From Aquariibacter albus (lineage in GTDB: Bacteria; Pseudomonadota; Gammaproteobacteria; Burkholderiales; Burkholderiaceae_C): DNA of 64,000 nucleotides. This document shows positions 47,402-56,718 of this stretch, piece by piece. The notes beneath the pieces were generated by a model, which saw only the letters and a list, made by a program, of their open reading frames with translations, searched no databases and had not been told where the DNA came from. Every line of letters starts with the position of its first letter. The first letter of the stretch is position 1. The stretch is taken from positions 558,001-622,000 of the forward strand of contig NZ_JACIVI010000001.1 in the NCBI RefSeq assembly GCF_014145335.1, given 5' to 3'. The position numbers were made by a program, and so were the translations under genes.

Positions 47402-48885
47402 CGACCCCACAAGGAAGCAGCCTTGTCCACCATGCATGGAGTCCGATCACAGACCTGCCGGAAGATGTTTCAGGCATGGTCCAGGCAGACCTTGGACACT
47501 TGGCGCAGGTTTGGAGCGAACAGGCGGTCCGCCTGAGAGGTTCCCCGGCATTGACTCGTTTCAATGACCGGCTGCGGCGCGAGTGGGCCATCGAAACAGG
47601 AATCATCGAAGGCCTGTACTCTCTGGATCGGGGCATCACTCAGGTGCTGATCGAACGTGGGATCGAAGCAAGCCTCATCCCGCATGGAACAACCGACAGG
47701 CCCGTCGCCGAGATCATTCCCATACTTCGGGACCAAGAGGCCACGCTGGAAGGCCTGTTCGACTTTGTCGCGCAGCGCAGGTCGCTCTCCACCTCGTACA
47801 TCAAGGAACTGCATCAGCAGCTGACCCGGACCCAGGAGTACACGGACGGCATTGATGCCTTTGGCAACGCGGTACAGGTCCCCCTGATTCACGGCGACTG
47901 GAAGCCGCAGCCGAACAATCCAACTCGTCGTGATGCAACTGTCCACGAGTATTGCCCGCCTGAGCATGTGGCCTCGGAGATGGACCGCTTGGTCGCTTTG
48001 CACGCTGAGCACGAGGCCAACCGCGTGCCGCCAGAAGTCTCGGCCGCGTGGCTTCACCATCGATTCACTCAGATTCACCCCTTCCAGGACGGCAACGGTC
48101 GAGTTGCCCGAGCCATCGCGTCGCTTGTCTTTCTGAAAGCTGGTTGGTTCCCGCTTGTGATCAACCGTGATCAGCGAGATGAGTACATCGATGCGCTCGA
48201 AGCTGCGGACGACGGTGATCTGCGTCCGCTGGCCACCTTGATCGCAAGAGTACAGAAGCAGGCGTTCATCCGTGCACTGAGCCTGTCCGAGGACGCACTC
48301 CGTCAAACAGAGCCGCTCGCGCATGTCATCGCTCAAGCCGCAGATCGAATGCGGCAGCGCAGGTACGCCGAAGTGCAGGAAATGCAGTCGCAGGCATCCG
48401 CACACGCAGACAACCTGGTCGGACTGGCGGAGCAGCGGCTTCAAGAGCTCAGTACACAGCTGATCGCGCAGCTGCGGGAAATCGATCCGGGCTATCGCAG
48501 TTCGGTGAAGCGAAGTGACGCGAATACAGACCACTACTTCAAACATCAGATAGTCAAGACTGCCCAGCAGCTTGACTACTTTGCCGACACGCGAACTTAT
48601 CGCGCATGGGTTCGCTTGCGTATTCACGAAGACCGTGAAACGGATGTCGTGGTGGCCTTCCACGGTCTTGGAACCAAGTTCGTTGGCATCATGGCAGCGT
48701 CGGCCTTTCTCGAATATCGAGACCGGACCGACGGCCAGACCACAACAGATGGCCCCTACTTGGTCAGTGAAGAGGTCTTTCAGTTCGCCTACCGCGAGCC
48801 CGTTGATGACCTACGTCTTCGATTTGATCAATGGATGAGTCGCGTTGCCCTGGTCAGCCTGGACATCTGGCGCCGGCAGCTCTGA
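47398..48885 (+). CDS. Fic-domain AMP-transferase-type protein inside the BREX operon
   Basis: A 495-residue protein. The Fic motif is intact: IHPFQDGNGRVARAI with catalytic H227. An N-terminal inhibitory motif of the (S/T)xxxE(G/N) type is present as TGIIEG (T67-G72), so this is a self-inhibited class II Fic enzyme that would AMPylate or otherwise modify a target when relieved. The C-terminal half (about 300-495) is mostly helical (QEMQSQASAHADNLVGLAEQ) and unassigned. The ATGA overlap with pglX ties its translation to BREX. Fic is not part of the classic six-gene type 2 set, so it is an accessory or a toxin held in check by the system. Confidence 0.88.
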   Translation: MTTPQGSSLVHHAWSPITDLPEDVSGMVQADLGHLAQVWSEQAVRLRGSPALTRFNDRLRREWAIETGIIEGLYSLDRGITQVLIERGIEASLIPHGTTDRPVAEIIPILRDQEATLEGLFDFVAQRRSLSTSYIKELHQQLTRTQEYTDGIDAFGNAVQVPLIHGDWKPQPNNPTRRDATVHEYCPPEHVASEMDRLVALHAEHEANRVPPEVSAAWLHHRFTQIHPFQDGNGRVARAIASLVFLKAGWFPLVINRDQRDEYIDALEAADDGDLRPLATLIARVQKQAFIRALSLSEDALRQTEPLAHVIAQAADRMRQRRYAEVQEMQSQASAHADNLVGLAEQRLQELSTQLIAQLREIDPGYRSSVKRSDANTDHYFKHQIVKTAQQLDYFADTRTYRAWVRLRIHEDRETDVVVAFHGLGTKFVGIMAASAFLEYRDRTDGQTTTDGPYLVSEEVFQFAYREPVDDLRLRFDQWMSRVALVSLDIWRRQL

Positions 48886-48924
48886 TCCCAGGACCTTCGG
48901 GCTACCGCAGAAAGCACACACCGC

Positions 48925-51900
48925 ATGACACTGATTCGAGAACTGATCGCCATCCCAGAGCAGGTGCACCAGGGCGACTTCGTCTTGAAGCTGGCCGACG
49001 GCGTCACGCATGCAGAAGCGACACTGCGCGACTACGTCGTGACCCGCCAACTCAATGAGTGCTTCAACGACGCGCTGACCTTCATCAAGCAGGCCGTGCA
49101 GGGAGGTACCAGCAAGGCGGCGTACCTGCACGGAAGTTTCGGCGCCGGCAAAAGCCACTTCATGGCCGTGCTGAATCTGCTGCTCGACAACAACGTTTCG
49201 GCGCGCTCCATGCCGGAGCTGGCCAACGTGGTGGCCCAGCACAACGGGTGGACTCAGGACCGCAAGTTTCTGCTGGTGCCGTACCACATGATCGGCGCAC
49301 GCAGCATGGAGTCGGCCATCCTGGGTGGCTATGCAGAGTTCGTGCGCCAGCGGCATCCCGATGCACCCGTTCCGGGCTTCTACCTGTCTGAGCGCCTGTT
49401 CGAAGATGCGGTGCGGATGCGCAAGCGCAGCGGCGACGAGGCCTTCTTTCGGGACCTGAACGCGGGATCGGGTACGGGGAGTGGTGGTGACAGCGGCTGG
49501 GGCGACCTGAGTGGCGGGTGGGACGCTGCCTCATTCGAGGCCGCGATGCTGGAGCCGCCGAGTGGCGACGATCGCGTGCGACTGGTGGGCGACCTCATCA
49601 GCAGGTTCTTCACGGCCGTCGCCGATGTGGCGGAGAGCCGTGGCGAGGCCTTCGTGCCGCTGGACGACGGGCTCAGCATCATGAGCCGTCATGCCAAGGC
49701 GCTCGGCTATGACGCGGTGATCTTGTTCCTGGATGAACTGATCCTGTGGCTGGCCAGCCGGGCGGCAGACGCAAGCTTTGTGAGCAGCGAAGGCACCAAG
49801 CTCGTCAAGTTGGTTGAGGCCGGGAATGCGGATCGGCCGATTCCGCTCGTGAGCTTTGTGGCCCGGCAGCGCGACCTTCGAGAGCTGGTGGGGGAGAATC
49901 TGGCCGGATCGCTGCAACTGCAGTTCAGCGACTCGCTGCGGCACTGGGAAGCACGATTCCACACCATCCGGCTCGAGGACCGCAACTTGCCTGCGATCGT
50001 CGAGAAACGCGTGCTCAAGCCGGTATCGGAGGCTGCGCGGCAGACGCTTGGCAATGCCTTCGACGAGTTCCAGCGGGTCAGGCCAGAGGTCTGGAACACG
50101 CTCCTCACCGAGACTGCGGACAAGGAGATGTTCCGCAAGGTCTACCCGTTCAGCCCGGCACTGGTGCAGACCTTGATCGCCGTGTCGGCTGCACTGCAGC
50201 GAGAGCGCACGGCGCTCAAGCTGATGCTGCAACTGCTGGTGGATAGGCGTGACGACCTGGAGCTGGGCCAGATCATCCCAGTAGGCGATCTCTTCGACGT
50301 GATTGCCGACGGCGACGAGCCGTTCTCCGAGGCGATGCGGATCCACTTCGACAACGCCAAGCGGCTGTACAAGCAGAAGTTGCTGCCCCACCTGGAGCGG
50401 CAGCACGGTGTGACCTGGGAGAACATCCGCATCGGCGATGCGGATCCTGCCAAGGCCCGCATGCTGCGCAACGACGCGCGGCTGATCAAGACGCTTCTGC
50501 TGAGCGCTCTGGTGCCCGAGGTGGAGTCCCTGAAGGCATTGACGGCGCAGCGCCTGGCAGCGCTGAACCACGGCACGATCAGGTCTCCCATTCCGGGCCG
50601 CGAGACCCAGGACGTCCTGCGCAAGTGCAAGGAGTGGGCTGCCGACATCGGCGAGATCAAGGTCACCGACGATGCCAACTCGCTGATCTCGATCCAGGTC
50701 ACGGGCGTGGACATCGAGCCCATCGTGCGTGGCCCGGCAGCGTCCAGCGACAACCCGGGCAACCGACGGCGCCGAGTGCGCGAGATGCTCTTCGAGCAGC
50801 TTGGCGTGACCGACACCAATGACATGTTCGCCACCTACCCCGTGCTGTGGCGTGGTACGCGGCGCGAGGTGGAGGTGCTGTACGAGAACGTGCGCGAGAT
50901 GTCGGACGAGAAGCTGCGTGGGCGGCCCGGCACCTGGACGGTGGTGATCGACTTTCCGTTTGATGACCAGAAGTACACGCCCGCAGACGATTTGGCCAGG
51001 CTGGCGGCATACCACGGGGATGACACGCAGACGCTGGTGTGGATGCCTTCGTTCTTCAGTGCGAAGGCCCAGCATGACCTCGGCCGGCTGGTGGTGCTGG
51101 ACTACATCCTCACAGGCGAGCGATTCAACGACCTGGCCTCGCACTTGGCGCTGGTGGACCGCGGGCCGGCGCAGGCGTTGCTGCGCAACCAGCGTGATCA
51201 GCTGCAGCAGCGCGTTCGGCAGTACCTGGAAGTGGCCTACGGCATTGCAGGCGATTCGCGCGATGCCGTGGTCAACCCCTTGGCACCTGAAGACCAGTTC
51301 CGCTCGCTGGACCAGACCCTGACCCCGCTGCCGCCGGTGGGTGCGAACCTGAAGTCTGCGTTCGAAGCGCTGCTGGATCAGCTGTTCAGGCATCAGTACC
51401 CAGCGCACCCGGTCTTTGACACCGAGGTGAAGCTGGCTGCGGTGAGGAAGGTCTGGCCCGAGATTGAGCGTGCCGTCGCATCCAGCGATGGGCGGGCCTT
51501 GGTCAGTGACCGAGTGCTGAGGCAGGTCATCCGCTCGATCGCCGACCCGGTACAGCTCGGTAAGACGGGTGAGACGCACTTTGTGCTGGGTGACCACTGG
51601 CGCTCGCACTTCTTGCGTGAGCAAGCCAAGGAAGGCGCCGCGTTCACGGTGGCGAATCTGCGCCGCTGGATGGACCAACCGTTGGCGATGGGTCTGCCCG
51701 CAGAGGTGCAGAACCTGATCATCCTGACCTTCGCTGGGCAAACAAACCGGCGGTTCGTGAAGGGCAATGTTCCCTACGCCCCGGGCATCGACCAGATGCC
51801 TGATGAGCTGGAGCTTCGAGAGCAGACACTGCCTGAGCAAGCGGATTGGGACGCAGCTTGCAAGCGAGCGGCGTCGCTGTTCGGTCTGACCATTCCCACG

Positions 51901-52641
51901 TCGCGGAACGCCAGCAACGTGGCCAAGTTGGTCGAGGACGTGCAGGTCAAAGCCCGTGAAGCTCGCGAGCCGATGGTCAGCCTCGTCAAGACCTTGAACG
52001 AGAAGTCAGCACTGTTCCCGACCGGCGGGGCCAATCATCGGCTTCAAACTGCGCGGTCCGCCATGGCGTTGGTGGCCAGCCTTGTCAGTGCAGATGGCGC
52101 TGCCGTCGTCACCGCTCTTGCCCAGGCCACGATTGAGACTTCTGACGTGGCGATGCGCCAAACCTTGGCCAAGGCCCGTGAGCTGGACGAGGCGGCGCGC
52201 ACCGCAGCCTGGGAGATCTTTGAGGCCATGAAGGCGCTGGCCGACGACCGGCAAGTGGCGGGAAGAGCGATCGTCTCGAAGGTGGGTGAGGCAGTTGCCG
52301 CCGATGAGCACGCGATTGGCCTGAAGGCAGCCCTGGATGATCAGCGTGGCAAAGCGGTTCGGCTGCTGACCGCAGCGCCGCCCCCGCCGCCGCCGCCGGC
52401 TCCCGGGCCAACACCGGGCGGCCCCGTGTCGCCACCGCTCCCTCCCGCGGGGCAGGCGCCGGCGACACCTGGTGGCGCAGCGCCCAGGCCGCCGGTGGTC
52501 GTTCAGGAGTCTGCCGCGGCTGACCTTGCAAGTGCGCAGGCGCTCGCCCTGCTAGACGACTTGCACGCAAAGCTGGACAGCGATACGGAGCTGCGGCTTT
52601 CCATCTCATGGCGGCTGGAGAAGCCGGGAGGAAGCAAGTGA
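48925..52641 (+). CDS. pglY: BREX type 2 P-loop protein PglY
   Basis: A 1238-residue ATPase, the type 2 counterpart of BrxC. Walker A is HGSFGAGKSHFMAVLN (K76-S77), and VILFLDELILWL near residue 270 is the Walker B. YHMIGARSMESAILGGYAEF is conserved. The middle contains a long region with WMPSFFSAKAQHDLGRLVVL. Near residues 1149-1190 a proline-rich linker includes a run of seven prolines. A short C-terminal helical segment follows. PglY is thought to work with PglX and PglZ on invading DNA. The stop overlaps the pglZ GTG start. Confidence 0.9.
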   Translation: MTLIRELIAIPEQVHQGDFVLKLADGVTHAEATLRDYVVTRQLNECFNDALTFIKQAVQGGTSKAAYLHGSFGAGKSHFMAVLNLLLDNNVSARSMPELANVVAQHNGWTQDRKFLLVPYHMIGARSMESAILGGYAEFVRQRHPDAPVPGFYLSERLFEDAVRMRKRSGDEAFFRDLNAGSGTGSGGDSGWGDLSGGWDAASFEAAMLEPPSGDDRVRLVGDLISRFFTAVADVAESRGEAFVPLDDGLSIMSRHAKALGYDAVILFLDELILWLASRAADASFVSSEGTKLVKLVEAGNADRPIPLVSFVARQRDLRELVGENLAGSLQLQFSDSLRHWEARFHTIRLEDRNLPAIVEKRVLKPVSEAARQTLGNAFDEFQRVRPEVWNTLLTETADKEMFRKVYPFSPALVQTLIAVSAALQRERTALKLMLQLLVDRRDDLELGQIIPVGDLFDVIADGDEPFSEAMRIHFDNAKRLYKQKLLPHLERQHGVTWENIRIGDADPAKARMLRNDARLIKTLLLSALVPEVESLKALTAQRLAALNHGTIRSPIPGRETQDVLRKCKEWAADIGEIKVTDDANSLISIQVTGVDIEPIVRGPAASSDNPGNRRRRVREMLFEQLGVTDTNDMFATYPVLWRGTRREVEVLYENVREMSDEKLRGRPGTWTVVIDFPFDDQKYTPADDLARLAAYHGDDTQTLVWMPSFFSAKAQHDLGRLVVLDYILTGERFNDLASHLALVDRGPAQALLRNQRDQLQQRVRQYLEVAYGIAGDSRDAVVNPLAPEDQFRSLDQTLTPLPPVGANLKSAFEALLDQLFRHQYPAHPVFDTEVKLAAVRKVWPEIERAVASSDGRALVSDRVLRQVIRSIADPVQLGKTGETHFVLGDHWRSHFLREQAKEGAAFTVANLRRWMDQPLAMGLPAEVQNLIILTFAGQTNRRFVKGNVPYAPGIDQMPDELELREQTLPEQADWDAACKRAASLFGLTIPTSRNASNVAKLVEDVQVKAREAREPMVSLVKTLNEKSALFPTGGANHRLQTARSAMALVASLVSADGAAVVTALAQATIETSDVAMRQTLAKARELDEAARTAAWEIFEAMKALADDRQVAGRAIVSKVGEAVAADEHAIGLKAALDDQRGKAVRLLTAAPPPPPPPAPGPTPGGPVSPPLPPAGQAPATPGGAAPRPPVVVQESAAADLASAQALALLDDLHAKLDSDTELRLSISWRLEKPGGSK

Positions 52642-55370
52642 CCGTGGTTGCCGGCCCCTTGTCGTTGCCGCAGATCGAGGCTCAGGCACTCGCGGTGCTG
52701 GACCGTGCCAGCGATGCCAGAGTGATCGCGATCCAGGCCAAGGCGAAGGCCGCGTGGCCGGAGTCCATCACATTGGCGGGTCGGGCGTTCCAGCTGCGAT
52801 GGTGCGAGAGCCCATTGATGGCGCGTGAAGCTCTATCGGCCCTCGAAGAATCGGGGGACGGCCAGGAGGCGCGGGGGCTCATCTTGCTGACGCCGATGGC
52901 TTCTCGCGACTTGGGTGGCGATGTCATAGCCCGACTGGCGCGCACTCAGGTCTTTCAGCCCGACGCATGGGGCATGGTTCAGCAGTTGTTCAAGGCTCGC
53001 GAGATCGATGCGCGGTTGAGCCGCTTTCGATGGATGGCACAACTGCTGGTAGAGCGAGCCAGCATGGGTGCCTATCCGCCGGTGCCAAACGGCTTTCTGG
53101 ACTTGGACACCGCTTGGCGGCACACCCTGAGCCGGTGCCTTGCGTTGGAGGCTTCTCGGCCTGATGCGGCGATGCTGTTGAACTGGTCGCTCGGCACCGA
53201 CTCCGCAGGAGTGTTTGCCGATTTGCCCGACGCCGCGAAGCCGCAGATCTCTGCATGGCTAGGTGATTCGGCCGGTGCCGTCGGCACGCTAGTCATGCGT
53301 TGCGTAGTGGCCGGCAATACCCAGGATGCCGTGCCGCTCGGGCTGGTTTGCGGCGTTGTTCTGTCTCCTCAAGGTGAGGGCGTTCACGAGCTGGCGGCTG
53401 CTGCGATTCGGCTCGAACGATTCATGGGCGACAAGCGAATCGGCATTGCAGACGGGCGTCTATGGGCCGCTGACGCGGCGAAGCTGCTCAGTGCCAATGC
53501 GTTGACTCCCTTGACGCCTGCTTTGCGCCACGGGGTGAATGAACGTGCCGAGGCTTTGCTGCGCGACTTGCATGTGGACGCCTACGCGCACCTGAGCGAT
53601 GTACTGCCGCTCGGCTTGGAACAACGGCTTGGGCTGCTGGCCGAAGCACTGAAGGCCTTCATCGCTGATCCATCGGCGGCACTTCTCCAGTCGGTTGAGC
53701 GTGCCGCCAGCTCGGTTTCGACCCACGCGTACGCCGATGCAGCGAGCACACGCATGCTGCGCGTGAAGATGGCGGTTCGCCTGTGTCGGTGGATGGTCAC
53801 CGAGCGGCCAGACGGCAAGGGCCGCAGTACCCGAGCCGCGACGGGATTCGCCGCGCTTGCCCAGGCCTATGCACGTGAAGGTGCGTTTGTTGACTGGGCC
53901 CGGTTCAAGCTCATCGGCGGCGACGACTTGCCGGGTCTTTCCGCGGCTTTCGTTTCGCTGCGAGACGCGGCGCGTCGGAAGGCCGAAGAGTTCAACGCGG
54001 CCTTCGCACAGGCCCTCCAGGTGTGGAACCGTGAGCCGAGGGCAGAGCCTGCATGCATGCCGGTCGAAGCGGTCAACGAGCGACTGATTGCCCCCCTGGC
54101 ACAGCAGGCGCCAGTGCTGCTGTTGGTCGCAGATGGCTTGAGCTACAGCATCTTCCGCGAGCTAGGCGAAGACCTGGAGGCGCTGGGGTGGGACGAACAC
54201 ATTGTCGGTCCGACACCGACGTTCGCGGTGGGTGTTGCTGCCCTTCCAACGATTACCGAGGTGAGCCGTACCAGTCTTCTATCGGGACGCTTGGTCGTCG
54301 GAGCGGCTGCGCAGGAGAAGCAGGCGTTCTCGAGTCATTCGGCACTCGTGGCGGCATCTCGGGCAGGCGTGGCGCCAGTCGTTTTCCACAAGGGTGAACT
54401 TTCGGACTCTGAGGGCTTGTCATCGCAGGTCCGGGACGCCATCGCTTCACCACAGCAGCAGGTGGTGGCGGTTGTCTACAACGCCGTGGACGACCACTTG
54501 AGTGGTTCAAACCAGATCCACGTGCGATGGACTGTCGACGATCTGCGGTTGCTGGGGCCATTGCTGAGCGAAGCGCGCCGGGCACGGCGGGTCGTTGTCA
54601 TCACTGCCGATCACGGTCATGTGATCGACGATGGCACCGTTCAAAGAGGTCACGGCGACGGAGATCGCTGGCGTCTGCCTTCGGGGCCGCTGGATGGGAG
54701 TGAGTTGCTGTTCGAGGGCGGCCGCGTGAAGACCGCAGCCGGAGACGCTGTGGTTTGCTCCTGGTCGGAAGGTGTTCGCCACGGCGCCAAGAAGAACGGC
54801 TATCACGGGGGAGTCTCGGCACAGGAAGTCGTCGTGCCCTTGAGCGTGTTCACGCCGCGGAACATGACGCTCAAGGGTTGGCAGGTGGCCGCAGCCCCCC
54901 AACCTGATTGGTGGTCGCCCCTGGAGGCTGCAGCGCAACCGTTGGCGCCCGAGGTCCCGGCGTTCTCTCGCAAGCCACCGAGGCCGAAGCCCGTGGCATT
55001 GCCGCAACCTGACCTGTTTGGGGCGGCAGACCCGGTGGCCCCTCCGGCGCCGGGGGTGCACTGGATTGACGCGCTTCAGGCCTCGCCAGCCTACATGGCC
55101 CAGAAGGCGCTTGCCGCACGCGTGGCACCCGCCGACGCTGACGTACGAGCGTTGCTGGATGCTTTGGCAGCAAGAGGTGGGAAGCTTTCCAAGGCAGCGC
55201 TCGCGCAGCGTCTGGGCATGCCTGCCATGCGCATCAGCGGCTTCGTCAATGCTGCGAAGCGTGTTCTGAACGTCGACCAGGCCGCGGTGCTCGTTCTCGA
55301 TGAGACGGCTGGCACTGTTGAACTGAACAAGGAACTGCTTGCCCGACAGTTTCGGGTGATGGTGCGGTGA
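52638..55370 (+). CDS. pglZ: BREX phosphatase-superfamily protein PglZ
   Basis: A 910-residue protein. GTG 52638 is chosen: GGGAGGA precedes it and it overlaps the pglY stop as GTGA; ATG 52608 would lie inside pglY. The PglZ domain (about residues 480-740) is of the alkaline phosphatase superfamily with D499 in VLLLVADGLSYSIFRELG and the DHGH motif at residue 658 in VVVITADHGHVIDDG; GYHGGVSAQEVVVPL follows. The C-terminal part includes a Pro-rich linker (about 745-820) and a winged-helix-like end (GKLSKAALAQRLGMPAMRIS). PglZ is found in all BREX types and binds PglX. Confidence 0.92.
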   Translation: MTVVAGPLSLPQIEAQALAVLDRASDARVIAIQAKAKAAWPESITLAGRAFQLRWCESPLMAREALSALEESGDGQEARGLILLTPMASRDLGGDVIARLARTQVFQPDAWGMVQQLFKAREIDARLSRFRWMAQLLVERASMGAYPPVPNGFLDLDTAWRHTLSRCLALEASRPDAAMLLNWSLGTDSAGVFADLPDAAKPQISAWLGDSAGAVGTLVMRCVVAGNTQDAVPLGLVCGVVLSPQGEGVHELAAAAIRLERFMGDKRIGIADGRLWAADAAKLLSANALTPLTPALRHGVNERAEALLRDLHVDAYAHLSDVLPLGLEQRLGLLAEALKAFIADPSAALLQSVERAASSVSTHAYADAASTRMLRVKMAVRLCRWMVTERPDGKGRSTRAATGFAALAQAYAREGAFVDWARFKLIGGDDLPGLSAAFVSLRDAARRKAEEFNAAFAQALQVWNREPRAEPACMPVEAVNERLIAPLAQQAPVLLLVADGLSYSIFRELGEDLEALGWDEHIVGPTPTFAVGVAALPTITEVSRTSLLSGRLVVGAAAQEKQAFSSHSALVAASRAGVAPVVFHKGELSDSEGLSSQVRDAIASPQQQVVAVVYNAVDDHLSGSNQIHVRWTVDDLRLLGPLLSEARRARRVVVITADHGHVIDDGTVQRGHGDGDRWRLPSGPLDGSELLFEGGRVKTAAGDAVVCSWSEGVRHGAKKNGYHGGVSAQEVVVPLSVFTPRNMTLKGWQVAAAPQPDWWSPLEAAAQPLAPEVPAFSRKPPRPKPVALPQPDLFGAADPVAPPAPGVHWIDALQASPAYMAQKALAARVAPADADVRALLDALAARGGKLSKAALAQRLGMPAMRISGFVNAAKRVLNVDQAAVLVLDETAGTVELNKELLARQFRVMVR

Positions 55371-55380
55371 GGGCCACAAC

Positions 55381-56691
55381 GTGATCAGCCCACAACGAAG
55401 AGCCGAGGTGATCGAAGCGCTGCGGCGCGGCACGGTCCCCAAGTCAGGTCTTGATGCGCTGGCTGTTGGATACGGTCGATTGCAGGGAACCCTTGACGAA
55501 GAGTTGGACGCCGTCTCGGCAGGACGTGGCGCATTCAAGGCCATCCGCGGAGAGTACGGCTCGGGCAAGACCTTCTTCGGCCGTTGGCTGCAGGAGCGCG
55601 CCCGGGCCCGAGGCCTCGCGACGAGCGAAGTGCAGATTTCCGAGACCGAGACGCCGCTGCATCGACTAGAAACCGTTTACCGGCGCTTGGTGGAGCGCAT
55701 AGCGACAGCTGACAGCGGTGAGGGTGCATTCCGCGGGATCGTTGACGGTTGGTTCTATGCGTTGGAACGCGATGTACTCGAAGACGCAAGCCTCGATCCT
55801 TCGGACGAGGCGATGCTGCTATCGAAGACAGAGGCCTTGATGGAGGCGCGGCTCGCCAGTGTTACCAAGGTGGCGCCGGCGTTCTCAGCCACTCTGCGCG
55901 CATACCGCCGTGCCTTGCAGGCCAACGACAACGCTACGGCTGACGGGCTGATGGCGTGGCTCAGTGGTCAGCCCAACGTGGCTGCATCAGTCCGACGCGC
56001 CGCTGGGGTGAAGGGAGACATTGATCACTTCGGAGCGACCAACTTCCTGTCCGGCTTGTTGACCATGTTGCGCGACTCCGGCTACGGCGGTTTGCTGCTC
56101 GTGTTGGACGAGGTTGAGACCCTGCAGCGCATGCGTGCCGACACGCGCGAACGGGGCTTGAATGCGTTGCGGCAGTGGATCGACGAGATTGACGCCGGCC
56201 GCTTCCCGGGTCTCTACTTGCTCATCACCGGTACTCAGGCGTTCTACGAAGGTGCCCAAGGCATCCAGCGTCTTGCGCCCCTTGCCCAGCGGCTGCACGT
56301 CGACTTCGGTACGGATTCGCGCTTTGACAATCCACGTGCCGTACAGGTCCGCTTGCCGGCCTTCGGCCATGAATCGCTCCTCGAAGTGGGTCGCAAGGTG
56401 CGAGACATCTATGCCGACGGAGCCGCAGCCGGAGACAGGGTCCGTACCCTGGTCGACGATGGGTATGTCGAGTCACTCGCCAAGGCAGTGACTGGCAACT
56501 TGGGCGGCAAGGTGGGTGTTTCGCCCAGGCTGTTCCTCAAGAAGTTGGTGGCCGACGTGATGGACCGCGTCGATCAGTTCGACGACTTCGACCCTCGCAA
56601 ACACTATGCGCTCACCATCTCCGAGAGTGAGATGACCGCCCAGGAGCGTGCCTCGGTCGGTGTGAGTTCGGTCGATGACATCGAACTGTGA
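55381..56691 (+). CDS. brxD: BREX ATP-binding protein BrxD
   Basis: A 436-residue ATPase of the DUF2791 type. Walker A GEYGSGKTFF has K63-T64; Walker B LLLVLDEVETLQ lies near residue 240; LITGTQAFYEGAQGIQRLAP follows, as in AAA-type DNA-loading proteins. The GTG start at 55381 is 10 bp after pglZ with AGGG upstream. BrxD occurs with BrxHI in type 2 BREX and is thought to load or regulate the helicase. Confidence 0.88.
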   Translation: MISPQRRAEVIEALRRGTVPKSGLDALAVGYGRLQGTLDEELDAVSAGRGAFKAIRGEYGSGKTFFGRWLQERARARGLATSEVQISETETPLHRLETVYRRLVERIATADSGEGAFRGIVDGWFYALERDVLEDASLDPSDEAMLLSKTEALMEARLASVTKVAPAFSATLRAYRRALQANDNATADGLMAWLSGQPNVAASVRRAAGVKGDIDHFGATNFLSGLLTMLRDSGYGGLLLVLDEVETLQRMRADTRERGLNALRQWIDEIDAGRFPGLYLLITGTQAFYEGAQGIQRLAPLAQRLHVDFGTDSRFDNPRAVQVRLPAFGHESLLEVGRKVRDIYADGAAAGDRVRTLVDDGYVESLAKAVTGNLGGKVGVSPRLFLKKLVADVMDRVDQFDDFDPRKHYALTISESEMTAQERASVGVSSVDDIEL

Positions 56692-56718
56692 ACGTCTCGA
56701 CAGCTCTGGTGGCCGCCA

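Noticed and set aside
49531-51840. 769-residue minus-strand ORF opposite pglY
   Set aside because: Antisense shadow; pglY on the plus strand has Walker motifs and operon context.
52370-52500. Short tandem repeats in pglY as a CRISPR-like or regulatory array
   Set aside because: They encode an in-frame proline-rich linker and are not spaced repeats. No CRISPR array was seen anywhere in the window.
52608-52637. ATG 52608 as the pglZ start
   Set aside because: It lies inside pglY with no ribosome-binding site; GTG 52638 has GGGAGGA and a GTGA overlap.
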